The notes under the pieces are model-generated. The model ran no database searches and had not been told where the DNA came from. It saw only the letters and a program-made list of their open reading frames with translations. Shown piece after piece: positions 11,801 through 25,504 of a stretch of DNA of 64,000 nt; position 1 is the stretch's first letter; each line of letters opens with the position of its first letter. The position numbers were made by a program, and so were the translations under genes. Source of the DNA: Celoporthe dispersa (lineage: Eukaryota; Ascomycota; Sordariomycetes; Diaporthales; Cryphonectriaceae); assembly GCA_016584495.1 (NCBI GenBank), contig WAID01000005.1, positions 558,501 to 622,500 of the forward strand, written 5' to 3'.

Positions 11801-14800
11801 CTCCCCGTCCTGCGTACGAGCGGACCTGGAGAGTCCGTCTTTGACACTTTCTGGTGTGGCTGAATGTTAATATTATTACTATTATTAATGTGTTTTTTTT
11901 TGTGTGTTTACTTTATATTTTTCCTCTTTTATTTAGGAAAATTATGAGTATGTGAGGTCTGACAAAAGAATATTTACGCGATGCCGTTTGAAAGAGGACA
12001 CACCACGTGATTACAGGTACAGTCAAAGAGGAGACAACAAGCGGACGCGTTCCGAAGGAGGGGGGGAGGGTTTGAGGGGTGGACAGCCGATGATCCTCTT
12101 TCCCCCAGCCTGCTGTCCTCCCGAGACAAGTTGTGTGGGAGGAACTCCTGGTTCTCCTGGGAAGATCAGTGATCAGGTGTCACGGATGGCGCCAGTTCAT
12201 CGACTGGCGGTGAGGCCACGTTGTACCTTTTTTCCCTCTTTTCGCAGGACCTCCACGGAGAAAGGGAAGACAGGAACAAGTCTAAATGAGTCGCGCTGCG
12301 GCGAGCTACAGTGGCATCCTGTCCAATACGGCCCACGAAACCGGCATTCTTCAACCGTCCGGATCGGATGTGGTGGCGATTTCCTGGCCACCCTCTCCGA
12401 ACGGGCGGGAGATCATTGCAGCTTCCGGGTAGTGGGAGGACGCACACGAATGGTAACAGGGAGGGAGGCAGAGAGAGGCAGAGTGAGATACCATGTAGAT
12501 AGAGACAACAGAGAGGAAAAAGGGTAGGGCATCGAAGAGGAACAACAAGCCCTGGTCCCACCCCCCACGCCGCACGAGTCACGAATGAGTCGGAGGCCGA
12601 TCGTATGAACGAGCAGGAGGAATGGTCGTGGCCGTCGACCATCACGATCGAGCTACGAATTACCAAAACGGGACACACACACACACACAGAAAGAGAGAG
12701 AGAGAGATGGAGGCAGAGACAGAGAGACAGAGAGAGAGAGAGAGGCGGGGCCAAACAGGGGTCCAGCAAGGTGAACAAAGACGAGCGGATGAATATCGGC
12801 GATTGAGCCAAGATAGGGTAATAGCTGTGAGGTAGCATCACGGCCTCGTCAGCAGGACAGGACACCTGGTCAAGCGACGTTACGGATTGGGCCGAGAGGG
12901 AAATGCCGACACCTGCCGTGCTTCTCCGCGAAGAGACAGGATTTGCCATGTGCTGCGAGTAGGGTATTGTTTTGCCCGGGCCTTTCCACCCCCCAATACC
13001 AATTCTCCTAGTCATCAACCTGGGAATAAAAACACAAATAATAATATCCAGGTCGTGTTAATTTTCGCCAACACTCTCACTGTCTTTCTCTCCCCTCTCT
13101 TCCTCCCTCTCTATCCTAGTCTCGGCTTACCGTGTCAGGAAAAAACAGGGGAGAGAGAGAGAGAAAGAAAGAGAAAAAAAAGACTAATCATTACTCGACT
13201 CAAGACTGACGGGTGAACCAGACAATCAGAAAACCCCCATAAACGAGGAGGACTGCCGGACCTTGAATGATTGTGGAAAGACTATCCGAGGGCCAACAAC
13301 GTTTAGATGCATAAAACAGTGACCCAGGAAGTTGACCGAAAAAAGAAAGAAAGAAGAGGACAAGTATCCATCAAGTACCTCCCACCACGACAGAGGCAGG
13401 ATCAAAAACCCTCATGACCCCGTCCCCACCCCCCATCGGTACGGGCATACTACCATACTATGCAGTTAGCATACTATGGTACCTCAGGTAGCATCTCTGC
13501 TGCGCCGACATGGCTGCTTGATTGGCTCGCATCGCCCAGCTTTACAAGGCCATCTTGGCAAGCAACCTCAGATGGGGGGACCCTCCCACGCCTCTGTGGT
13601 GCAGTGCAGCGCATCGTACCATAGTTTTGTGTGGGTGTGGGTGAGTGCACAGTAGCGGGTCCCCCCCTCCCTCCTCCTCTTTCCTCCTTCCTCTCAAAAA
13701 GAAAAACATCACCCTCCTCTGCCCCTCCCCCCGGTAAATATATATATATGGGGCATGGTCATGGGTATGGGTACAATGTTAGGTATGGGTATGGTCCATG
13801 GGTATGTGGTATGATGGGAAATGGGGAATGGGGAATGGTATGGGCTATGGTTACATGAGCAGAAAGGGAAAGGAAGGGAAAAAAAAAAACAGCATGGCAT
13901 AGTTGTCCTTCCCACCTTTTGTCGTGCAGCAGTGCTTCCCACCTGCAACCTGTTCCCGCTCAGAGATCGGCAACCCGACCGAACGGGTACCTCCTCTCTC
14001 CTCTGTTTTTTCTTCTTCTCTCTCTCTTCCTCTGGGTCTGGGTGTCTGCATTCTGCAGCGTGTATCGTAAGATCTCTCTCCCTTGCGCGATTGCCTGGCA
14101 TGGATCTGGCCAGATCATCTGCAATGTAGGTCATGCGCTGGCATACCCTCCTCCTTTCTTTGGGAGGGGATGGGAGTCAATCGCTTTTTCTTTCGTTTTT
14201 TCTTTTTTTTTCTTTGCCGCTCCCCCCCTTCCTGCCACTCTTTTTTTTTTTTTCGTCGTGTGGTCGATGTGTTGGTCCTCGCTTGTCCTCGGCATATGCA
14301 TCGTAAAAAGGATCCAGTACAAGCAAGCCCCTCCTGGTGCGTGTATGCGACGAGGCAGATGAGCCCTGTAACCTGCACTGGCGTAGACCATGTACAGTGG
14401 CCAGCAGCCAGACAGGGCCGCAGCGGCAGTGGGAACGGACAGGATACGCACAGACGACCCAGCAGCCCAGGCACTTCGAGATCGATCGGCCATCTTTGTG
14501 GACCCCCCCCCTTCCCCTCTGCCGCTGTCTCGTCGGCTCGCCCCGAGTCCGTGTATTCATCAGAATCTTTACTGGGTGCCTCGTCCTCCCTCCTGCTCCG
14601 CTAATACTGGAGCCTCTTCCCATATCATGAAGAGGGAGGAAGCGAAGTCTCGGGGGTGTCTACTTCCTTCCGGCAAGCAGCAGGTGAGAGACGATGTGTC
14701 AGCCTGGACGGAGAGAGGAGAGCGGCCTGCGGGAGGGACTGAAACATCCCGCAGCTTGACTTGGTTCCCAAGCTGTGCAACGTCGCTGCTGAATCAGATT

Positions 14801-15977
14801 GCATGCTGTGCGTTGTCAATTCGCCGGCTGCATGGGATAGCCGCGCCGCATCTAAATCCTGTGGTGCTGCTGACACGATCCAGGCATATGCAACCACACT
14901 GGATGCGGCTGCTGGTGCTGCTGGTGCTGGTGCTGCTGTTCCCTTGACACCCATGGTGACAGCTTCCCCACAAGAGCTGCCAAGCGAGCATGCCTGCTGA
15001 CTGCAGGATCAGCAGCAGTATGTACGTAGCAGGCAACGAGGAGAGAGAGAGAGAGAGAAGAGAGAGGGGACGGGGTGGGAACCAGACCAAAGAAAACATA
15101 CCCTGCGGGTACTGCGCAGGGCTTCTGTCTCACCCTCCTCTCTCCCAGGAGCTCCTTTCCCATCCCCGCGGGAGCGGCGGTCTCGCGGGGAGGAGGAGGG
15201 GGTTGACCACACGACTCTGATGAGATCCCGGAGGTTTGATGCACCACATCATGCGGGCCCGCGGCGCAGTCTGGGTGGTGCTGGAGCCAGCACCGAGTGC
15301 AGCCGGCCCACATAGATCTGCTGTACAGGATCCACATCCTCTGCTTCCTGCGGGTCAGCGGCCATCGTGAGGTGAGTCGATGTCTCTTCAGCAAAGAGCT
15401 CGGTACCCCAGGAGGGGGAGAGAGAGGGAGGGGCTAAGGCCAGAGAGAAGAGCTGCGGCTGCAAGCTTCATGGGCGCATATCGGCTCCGGCCGGGGACCC
15501 AGGTCCTAGCACGCACGTCTCTGGGCGGGCAGCCTGCAGGTGTCCTTGAGGTGTCCTTGGGGGAGACCCATTCACTTTCATGAGTTGGGAGCAGAGCGGA
15601 ATTGAGTTGACGAGAGAACAATAGCACCGCACAGGAGATCCACCCCCCGACGTAGGCCTTGCTCGCGAGCTAACAACCCCACCGAGGAATCAATGCCATT
15701 TCCTCTTTGCGATCTCTTGACTCGTAGCCGAACCCCTATACCAGTCGACATATGGAGATCCGAGCCATCTCTCGCACTCCCACACACACACAAGAAGAAA
15801 AAAACAGGTAAGGACATCCATGCTGATCCCCCGTTGGGATCAACGGCGGGGTTGAGCAGGAGCTGCGGACTCGTCAGCGGCCGTGCCAGCTCTAGACCCC
15901 ACAGCACTCTCTTGGAAAGATTTCTTACACTAGACCCAGGAGTCTCCTTCCTTCTTCCTATCGCGGGATTATAGTGT
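8894..15977. other. Gene-poor spacer, about 7 kb, dense in microsatellites
   Basis: No open frame here has convincing protein-like composition or a splice pattern. Visible repeats are (GA)n at about 9027-9050, CT tracts at 9391-9440 and 11700-11740, GGA/GAG at about 10267-10307, (GT)n at about 10663-10692, (AC)n then (AG)n at about 12670-12750, and many A/T or G/C homopolymers. It could contain UTRs or lncRNAs, but I cannot show any. Confidence 0.5.
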
Positions 15978-16556
15978 CTACTCGATAGTCCAGGCAGTCG
16001 AGTAGGTGACATCTCCAGAGACCGCTCGGACATAGTCGGCAGGGGTCGTGGGGCCACCGCGGAAGACATATCCAAACCAGTATCTCCCGCCAGTCGACCC
16101 ACTGTTCTCCGCTGATCACGAGGGACATTATCAGTCTTAGCTCTCACTTTATCTCTCTCTCATTCTCTCTGTGTGTGTGTGTGCGCGCGCGCGTATGCGT
16201 GTGGTTTGTACGTGTAGGCAAGGAAAACAGGAAGAGAGAAAAGAAGAAAAAAAAAAGAGGGTGGGTGGGTGGTCATCGGATAAGCAATGTTATCTGCTAC
16301 CCAACTCGAGTAGCTCACCCTGGAAGGCGATATAGCTCGTGCACGCTGAAAACGATTCACATTCCTCCCTGATATACTCAAGCCAGGCGTCCGGCTGATA
16401 GTCCGTCAGCTCCCCGTTGTAGCCGGCGATCACGTTCCCGGGGAACAGCGAAGGACCGGAGATCCAGTCGCTTGGGTAGTCGAGTGGGACCTCGACAAAG
16501 CTCTGACCAGCGGCGAGCGCCACGAGGGCGAGGAGACCGGTGATGGAGGCTCTCAT
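15978..16556 (-). CDS. Small secreted protein, 123 aa, two exons
   Basis: Not a family I recognise. Exon 1 (16556-16319) starts MRASITGLLALVALAAGQ, a clear signal peptide, and runs to YIAFQ. A donor GTGAGC and a TGATCAG acceptor remove a 207-bp intron (16318-16112), and the phases match exactly. Exon 2 (16111-15978) continues AENSGSTGGRYWFGYVF and stops at TAG 15978-15980. The mature protein is about 105 aa and aromatic-rich, with two Cys in exon 1 (EECESFSACTSY). Size, secretion signal and isolation in a gene-poor stretch fit an effector-like or cell-surface protein; that role is inference. The intron contains GT/GC dinucleotide and CT microsatellites. The splice model was worked out by eye and is unusually clean. 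Confidence 0.7.
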
Positions 16557-19500
16557 TGCGAGTAAGTCTGCAGGCAGCACTAGTTTACTGCTCAAAAGAG
16601 GGATTGATCCTGCAATTTACTGGGAAGTTGAGGAAGCTGTCGAGAGGTGGTGTTGCTGTCGTAATGGCCAACAGGCTGGTGCTTTATATAATTTGTCAGG
16701 TGTCTCATACAGCACAAAGCTGAGGGCAGCTGCAAGACAACCTCCAGCTCCAGTCTTAGACACAATGATTCCGTCGCGCTGTCAGGTGTTGGACGCTGGC
16801 ATGGCCGAGACCATCAATTACCAAGCTCTGGCCTCTGCTCTGTGTGCTTAGGGGTTAGGAGGAATGCAAAGCGGTATTGGTTGAATTCCTATCAAGTAAT
16901 AGCAACTCTTCTTCAGCGCCATCTAGCACGCCACCTGACTTAGGGGGTTGGCATATTCGGAAGCGCCCTGGCTGTAGAGTATGGTATTCGGGCCTTCGGG
17001 CATGGTGGTCTCTCATTGTAAGACCAGAGAGAAGACCCGGGTGCAGCATTGAGCACTGTCGGGCTGAGACGCCTTTCGGTTCCTCTTCGATGCGTGGTCA
17101 CAGCACAATGCTGCAGCTCAGTCGCCCCAGAATACTGAATGATCAGAGCGTATTAAGAACACGCCATTATGGCATGCTATTTATATCGTCTCATTTTCCT
17201 GGTCTCTCAAAGATCGCAGCTTCTAGATGTCACGACTCAGCGCATATGTCTCGACTCCTGGCAGCTTGTTCTGCATTTGAATAGCGTTGCGACGTAGACT
17301 GTCAGCGTATTGGTGCGATCGAGTACTACGTAGTAGCGACGACGTCCTGGCAAACTCAATTCTAGTCGAAGACGAATATGTGCGTGCCGCTGTCTCTCTG
17401 CAGGTAGATCTAACTAGGGAGGCCCTGCCGTACGTTCCCGTCGAGTTCTCCGCGAAATGTGGGGGCGCCGCCACTGCGTGTGATGTCTCTGCCAGATGCT
17501 CTGAGCACCACCTGCAGTGGCTATGCTGCAGGCCGGAGCAACTGCCGATGAGCGCAGGTTGAGGTTGAGTTCGAGTCGCATCGATGGCCTCAAGAAGCAG
17601 GTACTATGTATGGTAAGTTCATGGGCTTCCCGGTCCACGTCGATCTTCTCTTGGTGGGATGCAGAAGCGGTGAGCATTGATGCAGGCACTTACCTTTCCC
17701 ATATGCCACCGACACTTGTCAGGCTGGGAGTATCCCAGCACCTACCAGAGGGTCCGGGCTTGCGCATATCCGGGCTCCCAGGGTGCCGGGAAGGGCCATC
17801 GACGGGAGCGTGATCGACTATAGGCGCGACTCGGACCGCCCAGCCCCAGTCCTTGCTTGCGAGCCCCCGCCGACTGGATCTCGCCAGCATGCTCGGGAAC
17901 ATCGTCACCTCAACATCAGCGCTGACGAGCCGGGAGGATGGTCGGCGACTGGACGAATTTTGGCCAGGACGTCCTGTCGGGACAGGACAGGAGGGCACGG
18001 GGCCTTTGAGTGTGATTCGTCTCCCTGAACCAAGCAGTGCCGTAACCGTCCTGGCAGTCATGGCCTGCGCTGTCAGGGATGAGCAGAGTTTGGTCTTGTC
18101 TTGTCTAGTCACGCCAGCCTCTGGACTTTTGGCCGCACATCTAGACCTCTGGCGCCGGGACGGGCAGTCTCTTCCAAGCTCGTGTTCCATAGCAGCAACC
18201 GGGACAGAAATCTTATCTCTGAGCCGGGCACGTTCAGGGCCTGCTCCAGGGCGCACAGCCCGACAGGCCGGCCGCGGACTGCCCCACAGCCTTTCTGGAG
18301 ATGCAAGTGTCCTTCCTGGTAAGAGATCTGGCTGGGCTGCCAGCACGGAACCCATGTGCAAGTATTCAAGGCACCAGAATACGGGCATGAGACTCGCTCG
18401 GCGACGTACTTGAGGACGTTCCAGACGGGCCTGAGCAGCGATGGTCGTTGTTTGGCCCTCGCCTGCAGGTTCGGCAGTGAGACATGTTCCTCAGAATTAC
18501 GCAGCTGCAGGTGCTGGTGCACTGGCGCAGTAAGCCGTGACGCCTTGGCGGTACTCGGCGATCTGCACCCACGCTGCGGAACGGCTTCGCCTCTCGGCGG
18601 TCTTTCCGGCGGGCTCTGACATACAGAGATCAACCCGACGAATAGGCACGCTCAGCGCGCACAAGGCGGTCATGGATCGATGCGCAACTGTATCGAAGCT
18701 TGTAGCGGCAGAACGAGATTGAGGCTCCCTGGTGTGCCGCAATTGTCAGTTGTCTCCGCAGCTGACCAGCCCCCGGCTCGCTCGCAGGCCATCCATGACC
18801 ATCCTAAGTCATCAGGTGGTCGCCTGCTTCGCTTCATCCAGACCCCCCCCTCAAGGTTGCAATAGGCTCGGACGGCCTGCCTGCAGCTGCGCAACAGGAA
18901 AGGATGCTCGGAGCTATTTTTGACAGAACCAAGCACTCGAGGCAGAGATTGGTGTGGCGCATCAGAAACAGGGTTCAGCCACCAACCAACCCGAGCTGGG
19001 CTCGACCAAGGGAGGTCAGGACCGGGGATGCGAGACGTGCCTCCGAGGGCTCGAGGCTGTTGGTCGCGAGTCCCAAGGCGTTGTGCGACCCGAGCATGTC
19101 GCGTGAAAGTCTAAACAAACAAGACAGGGGTTTGTCGGGACGATCACCGCAGAAAAGGACAGCACGCAGATGATATCATGTTACAGAGACCTTACGTGTA
19201 CGTGGTACACGATGGGATTTTTTTTCTGGAGAGGGGGAGGGGGGAGGTTGCTGTCCCACCGAGTCAGGCCTGCGGATTGTCGCCCAAGTGCCGTTTTGAG
19301 CCTAGACGCCTGCTGCATGAAGCCCATGATGGCACCCAGGTGTGCCTCGAGCGTCGCTGAAGCAGGCGGAGGGAGAACAGGAATCGCCAAGCTGTCCCGG
19401 CGGGCTTCCAGTCACTTTTGTCTGAACAAATAAAGTTCTACCCACATGTTGGACCAGCCGAGCGCGCACCCTGGCCAGATGCAGCTGTATACGGCTGGTT

Positions 19501-22500
19501 GCAAGCATCCGCCTCTGCGGCACGAAGAAAAAGTAAAATACTATAAGAGGTCTTCTCGAGAGGTGTGCCTCCTGGTCATGGTGCTGGTGCGTTGCAGTCG
19601 TGATGGGGCCAGGATCAGCCGCGATTTCGTGTCTCTGTCCAGGACATACATCGTGTGCTGGCACCAGTGGAGAGGAGAAACGGTCGGCAGGTCGGGGGCC
19701 CTGTCGGTGCACGGAGCACAGGCTGGCGCACGACCCTGTCGAAAAAGCCTGAAACCCCGGCGACAGGACCACTGCAAATCTGGAATGTGTGCAGTCGTGC
19801 AGCCTGCAACGACCGGGGGATGCTGAAGAAGGTGTGGAGGGGCACGGAGGAGGGGCACGCTGGGGCCTCAAGATGTGTGTGGACAGGCAGAAATGTACCC
19901 TCCACGGATGTACGACAGAAGTTAGCGGGGCCAATAGACGAGGCGGGCGAGGAGGACGAGGGGGGGAGGGGAGGTGGGGGAACTCGAGGGGCCCTACACG
20001 GTCCGCATGCAGACTCGGAGGTTGGGAGCTTGTGTCGACGAAGAATCTTTCGAGGCGCCTCAGCCCATCTCAACACACCTCGATGCATCTCGGCCCAGCA
20101 TCAGGCTCCTCTGCAGCAACCTAGCGGCAGTTGCAGATACCGCAAAAGGGACGGCGAGGAGGACAGCAGGGCGCAGCCGAGCTGGCGGGCTGCCCACCTC
20201 GACGTGTGTCTCAAGCCCGAAGCAGATAGTCCACTGGCTTTTTCCCCCAAGGCGTCTGGCGGTAGGAGGTGCCTGAGGTGCATGGCACAGCGTGCCCGGA
20301 CACGACAAGATGGCGGCACGGCACAGCCCTCAGGGCAAACAAACCCCATGGCTGCAGCCCAAGTCATCAGGCGACGTGGCTGAGGAAGACGTGTGCCGGC
20401 GGCCGTCATAGACTGGACCGAGATGCTGTCTGGTCGCGCGAGCGCTGGACACGAGAGCCAGTTCCCAACCCGGAAAAGAGAGAGACACACCACATTTAAA
20501 AAAAAATTTAATAAAAAAGAGAGCCTGATGCCATGTACCGCGCTGGTCATTGCTGCCCAGTGTTCACATGCCTCTGGCCTGGGTGTGCTGGTCTGGCCTA
20601 AACTGAAACGAGCGTGCGGTGCATTGTAGATCATGCGGCCTGCCCAAGTAGCGTTGGGTCTAAGCGTGTAGAGGAGGGCCGCCAAGCAGAAGCCATTACA
20701 GGAAGAGTATGCATGAAACAGAGGAGTCTAGATGCCGGTGAGGACGCGAAGAGAACGGAGGACAAGGAGGAGAGCGGGAAAGCAGAGGTGATGGGGCGAG
20801 AGAAGGCGTTCTCGCCCTCGTGGCTGCTGCACCTGCCCTCTGTCGGGGAACGGAAGGAGCCATGGTGGTACAGCCTCATACTGTACGGTACTGTATGATC
20901 AGGTGGAGAGGGCCACCGACTGCACCGTGCACACCTTGTAGGCGATTTGTGTTGACCAAGCCAAGAGAAAAAAAAAAGCAAGGAAAGACGGGAAACCCCG
21001 TGGCGCCTTCCACTCCAGACCCAGACCCCGCATTCAATATATTCAGTGTAACTGCCCCCCCCCAAAAAAAAGGAAGGAAAAAAAAAAGGAAAAGAGCCAA
21101 GGGGTAGATTTAAAAAATAAAATAAAAAATAAAATAAAAAAAAAAAGAGGTGAAGGGGGACAGGGAAGGAAGCAGTGGAAAGATGAGGGAGGCTCTACCC
21201 CTTGTCGCCCTCATCTTCTTCTCCCCTTCCCAACATATCACCACGATCACCTCACAGCACGGACTGTCATCGCCCTCTCCACCGCTCCTCCTCCTCCTCC
21301 TCCGCCCCGTCGCGTCCTCGTTCTCATCCTCACCATCATCATCATCATCACCACCACCACTACCACTAGCATTCGTTCCCATCATTCCAGCACTGACTTA
21401 GTATCTCCACACCCTGCCAACAGAAACAGAGCCGACGGAAGATCTCGGAGAAAATCCACACACCCCTCCTTCTGTCCTCCCCTCCCTCCTCGATAATGTC
21501 GTCAGACCCGTCCGAGGACCCTTCTCGCATCAGAAGGGCTGGCGTAGCATCGTCAAGGATAGCCTTGCTCGAGGGCCTGCTACGGCCTATTATGGTACAT
21601 CGATGGCTATCTGGGTGGTCTCCAGTAAATATTCCTGTATCCCACACCTGGCACCATTCGCAGTCCACACTCAACCGCCCGCCCAGCCAACAGATCTCCA
21701 GCATGGCATCAGCGATACCCACCGACCCCTCCTTCTCGGCCACCCTGGTCATGTCACCAGTGGGTATCGACGAGGGGGGCAGGATTATCTGCAACAGGGA
21801 CATGGGCGGCTTCGAGCGAGGGCAATAGAGTACGTACAGGGTCCACTGCCTACCGGGTACGGATAGCCATTCACGACAGATACCTCTCTCTCTCTCTCTC
21901 TTGTCTCCCTCGAGCAGAAAGGGACAGGCGAGACAGGCAGGGCACACAAGATACACACACAGCGCACACACGGGACAGGGGACCGCCAGCAATAAGATCT
22001 CTACCCACCTCCCCCTCCAACCAGATCATTCCACACACCACGTTCATGATCGAGTTTCCCGTTGACCTCTCCCAGCGTCTCATCATAACGGCCTGCACCT
22101 GCAAGACAAGTCCAACCCTGTTCCCCCATCTCCCTCTGTGCTGCTTCCCTAGACGGTCACGAGGCTGTCGACTAGGGGCCCAACCTCAACCACCTTCTCA
22201 CGACCAGGGGGGCCCAGCAGAGGACGACTCGACCGGCAGAGGGAAGACGAGACATCGTCCGCTGCTCTTCCTTGCCGTGTCTTTTTCTCCTTCTTCGTCA
22301 TCTTCTTCTTCTTCTTTCCCGTCTCACCCCGCCTCACCTGCCGAGAGAGACAGAGAGACAAGAGAGACGGAGAGAGGGCACAGACCAGAACAGACTGGAC
22401 ACCGCCAGGCTGATCCTCACCTCATGTCTCATGGTCGATGCCGCTCCGGTAGACCTGACCTCTCGTACCGCAGCCCCATCCTACTTGCGACTTCAGATCG

Positions 22501-23001
22501 GCCAAGGGACCACTTGACGACTCGACGTTACTGCGCGCCAACCTCTTGCCTCGCCTGCATCTCGAGCTACGGTCTCCATTTGGGCTCCACCCCCTACTGC
22601 ACCTCAACAGGGCCCATTCTTTCCTCCGCCGGGACGACCACATAGCACCCTACCTCTCGAAACACACATATCGTGATTGACTGCCCAACCACACACACCA
22701 GGGCCGTTTCCCTGTCCCTTTTTTTTTTCTTTCCCTTTTTCTTTTAGCAGACAACACAGCTCTCCTCATCTATAGCTACCTCGTCCGCCTCTCTTCCTCC
22801 TTCCTCTTCTTCATTCTTCCCCTCCTCCCCATATCCTCCACTGTCACTCTTCCTCTCCTCCTCCTCATCATACCCAGTCCTCTCGTCTTGTCCGCCAAGA
22901 CCCGAGGCCCTTCGCACATCACTTCCCCTGATCCAAGCCCAGATCAGCCACAGCCTGGACGCTGGCTGGCTGGCTGGTTCATTTCTGTTTACCCGCCAAG
23001 T
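16557..23001. other. Long spacer upstream of the transcription-factor gene
   Basis: About 6.4 kb with no gene I can support. Only short open frames of ordinary-noise composition occur. The last kilobase (21.9-23.0 kb) is CT-rich with repeated TCTTCC/CTCC tracts and small upstream ATG frames, as expected of the promoter and long 5' leader of a fungal regulator gene. (CTC)n at about 21282-21302 and CAT/CAC repeats at about 21330-21365 are also visible. Confidence 0.45.
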
Positions 23002-25504
23002 ATGGACCCTTCCCTGCGCATGACCGCTCAGGACCGGATCCTATCGTGGACGGAAGAAAATGGTAGAGGTGTGGACTTGGGCAGCCACAACCACCACACC
23101 ATGATGTCGTCTCGATCTCCCCAGTGGTTGGAGCACTCCCACACGGCCCTTACGGGGTCGAGCTTCAACACCATTGTTGACTCGGGCTCTGCCTCCACGT
23201 CTGCCACCTCGAGCTCGTCGTCGGTCACCGCCCGACACATGAACGGGCAGCTGTCGCCCATCAGCACCGGTATGGATGTGCCTGCTTGTCCGTCCACTGA
23301 CGACAGCGCCTGCTCCTCTGCCACAGAGTCGTTCCATGCCCCGCCGATGTCGCACTCGGCTTCTTCCTCCACGACCGACCTCTGGAGCATGGACTTCCCT
23401 GAGAACGCCGGCGATGTTCAGGTCACGCATGCCGTGGCCGACCATGAGGCTCATTTTGACTATGGCTCGGACGACGGCCTGGCCGTGCCCAAGGTCGAGC
23501 CCATGGATGAGGACGTCCGCCTGGACGAGATCAAGGAGGCCCCTCCGACCCCCGTCCCGAGCAACACCAGTCCCACAATGACCCAGCCGAAGCCGAAACG
23601 CCCGAGGGGCCGACCTCGAAAGCACCCATTGGCCCCTGCCTCCGCCTCGAACAAGATCACCAAGGGTCGGTCCAAGACTGGGTGCCTCACCTGCAGGAAG
23701 CGCAAGAAGAAGTGCGACGAGGCCAAACCGAGATGTACGTCCAGAGAGTCCCGTCCCCGTCATGGTCGGGCCGACCAGGCTGTCCAGGATTCCTGCTGAC
23801 ATTCCTCAGGCATGAACTGCGAGAAGAATGCTGTCGTCTGTGAAGGCTACCCGGAGAAGCAGATATGGAGGAGCGGCAAGGATAGGCTTGCCGAAGGTAC
23901 GCAGACACGGTGGTGACGTGACTATTGACTCCGTCGTTCGCTAACCAGCCAATCCAGGGCACTCGCACCGCGCCAACCCCCTGCCTGTCATCACCATGCA
24001 GTCCCTCTTCCACGGCCTGGAGAGTGCAGAGGACATGATCTTTTGGAAGCACTACCACGCCCACCTCAGCACGGTCCTCACCGTCGAGGGCGAGCACAAG
24101 AACGCGTTCAAGGATCTGCTCATCCCCATTGCCACGAAACACCGAGGCCTTATGCACTCCATCCTCGCACTGGCCAGCAAACACCTTGACTTCGAGACGC
24201 CCTACGGCCTCAAGATCCTCAAGGACAATCCCAACATCACGCTGGAGGCACTCCGGCAGAGGTCTGACTACCACCACGAGAAGGCCATGGAAAAATTCTA
24301 TGAGGACATCGCCCGCTCCCAGGGCGCTAACAGGGGCGACCCGGAGTACTCGACCATCCTGTCGGCCCGCTACGGCCAGATGATCTGCCTGCTTCTCGAG
24401 GCGCTTGCAGAGGGCAACCCCCGGGGCGAGCATAGGGTGCACCTCGGCGGTTACCAGAGACTGATCCAACACTCCCCGCCTGAGGATCCCGCCTTCCTCT
24501 CCTTCATCATGGAGTTCTTCCAGTTCCACATCTTTGCCGACGAGCTCATCCGCTTTCCCCACCCGCACACTCCCAGGCTTGCCTCGGCAGACTGGGCACC
24601 TATCACCAGCATACACCCGCCTCGGCTGCTGGGTGTCGCGGATGGTCTGTTCAACTACCTGTGCCAGATCACCTCGCTGAGGGACACCATCCGGTCAAAC
24701 ATGGCCGCCGGCGTGGACCCTGCTGTGGACTACACAAGCCTGTACCGGGCAGCCGAGATCGATGCGGCGATCCGAGACTGGCAGCCATGCTGGCCGCCCG
24801 GGGACAGCAGAGATCGCGTTTCGCTCCTCTACAAGCAGATGATGTGGGTCTATCTGTTCCGCACAATCTACCCACCCTCCCCCATGTCGCCACCGTCGTC
24901 GGCGAACCTGTCCCTGTTCCACGGTTCCGCCGTCGGCTCCGGAGCGACCAACACGCCTCCTACTTCTGGGCACAACAGCAGTTGCTCATCGCCGTCCATG
25001 CGCCCTCGCACGTCCGCCTCGACTGCGCACCCGCAACCGGTCCGCCGCCACACCATCGCCAACTATACCATGTCCCAGCTCCCCCCTCCTCCCGGCAGGC
25101 ACCACCACCAGCACACGTCGAGCCTCGACTCGACTCGCCAGTATCAACACGGTACATCCTCGCCCCCGCCTTGCCGCCACCCGCCCAATCACGACCCCAG
25201 GATCACTCTTGCTGTCGAGGAGTCCCTCTCGATCCTCGACTCCTTTAAGCCCAGCGACCCTTCCCAGAAGCTTCTCCTGATCCCGTGTCTCGTCATTGGC
25301 ACAGCATGTTTCTCGCCTGCACAGCAGGAGCGGATCCGGGTTGCTGTCAAGACGGTCAAGGGCTACACGGGCCTGAGGAACTCAGAGCGTGTGTTTGAGC
25401 TCCTGGAAGAGGTCTGGTGCTGCATGGCGCGCGGTGAGTGGGGACGCGTCTGGGACTGGCAGAGCATCGCCAAGGGCATGGGGTGTGATGTCCTGTGCTG
25501 CTGA
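23002..25504 (+). CDS. Zn2Cys6 transcription factor with AT-hook, 788 aa
   Basis: Nuclear DNA-binding regulator. Three exons (23002-23734, 23810-23896, 23958-25504) join in phase to 789 codons including the stop; the introns of 75 and 61 bp have GTACGY donors and CAG acceptors. The Ser/Thr-rich N-terminus is followed by an AT-hook-like RGRPRKHP (about residue 204) and a complete Cys6 cluster from about residue 228 (CX2CX6CX6CX2CX6C; TGCLTCRKRKKKCDEAKPRC then MNCEKNAVVC). Intron 1 splits a codon of the fourth Cys. The long C-terminal half, with EDMIFWKHYHAHLSTVLTVE and NPRGEHRVHLGGYQRLIQHS, resembles the fungal-specific Fungal_trans_2-type activation/regulatory domain. A Pro/His/Ser-rich insert lies at about residues 555-670. 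Target genes cannot be deduced. The frame is intact, unlike several neighbours. Confidence 0.9.

Noticed and set aside
8894..15977. Numerous 60-220-codon open frames in the spacer
   Set aside because: Composition follows microsatellites (SLSLSL, RERERE, KKKRKK runs), and no start, splice or domain evidence supports them.
21366..21992. 208-codon - strand frame upstream of the transcription factor
   Set aside because: Low-complexity ends and no recognisable motif; it overlaps CT/GA-rich leader DNA of the + strand gene.
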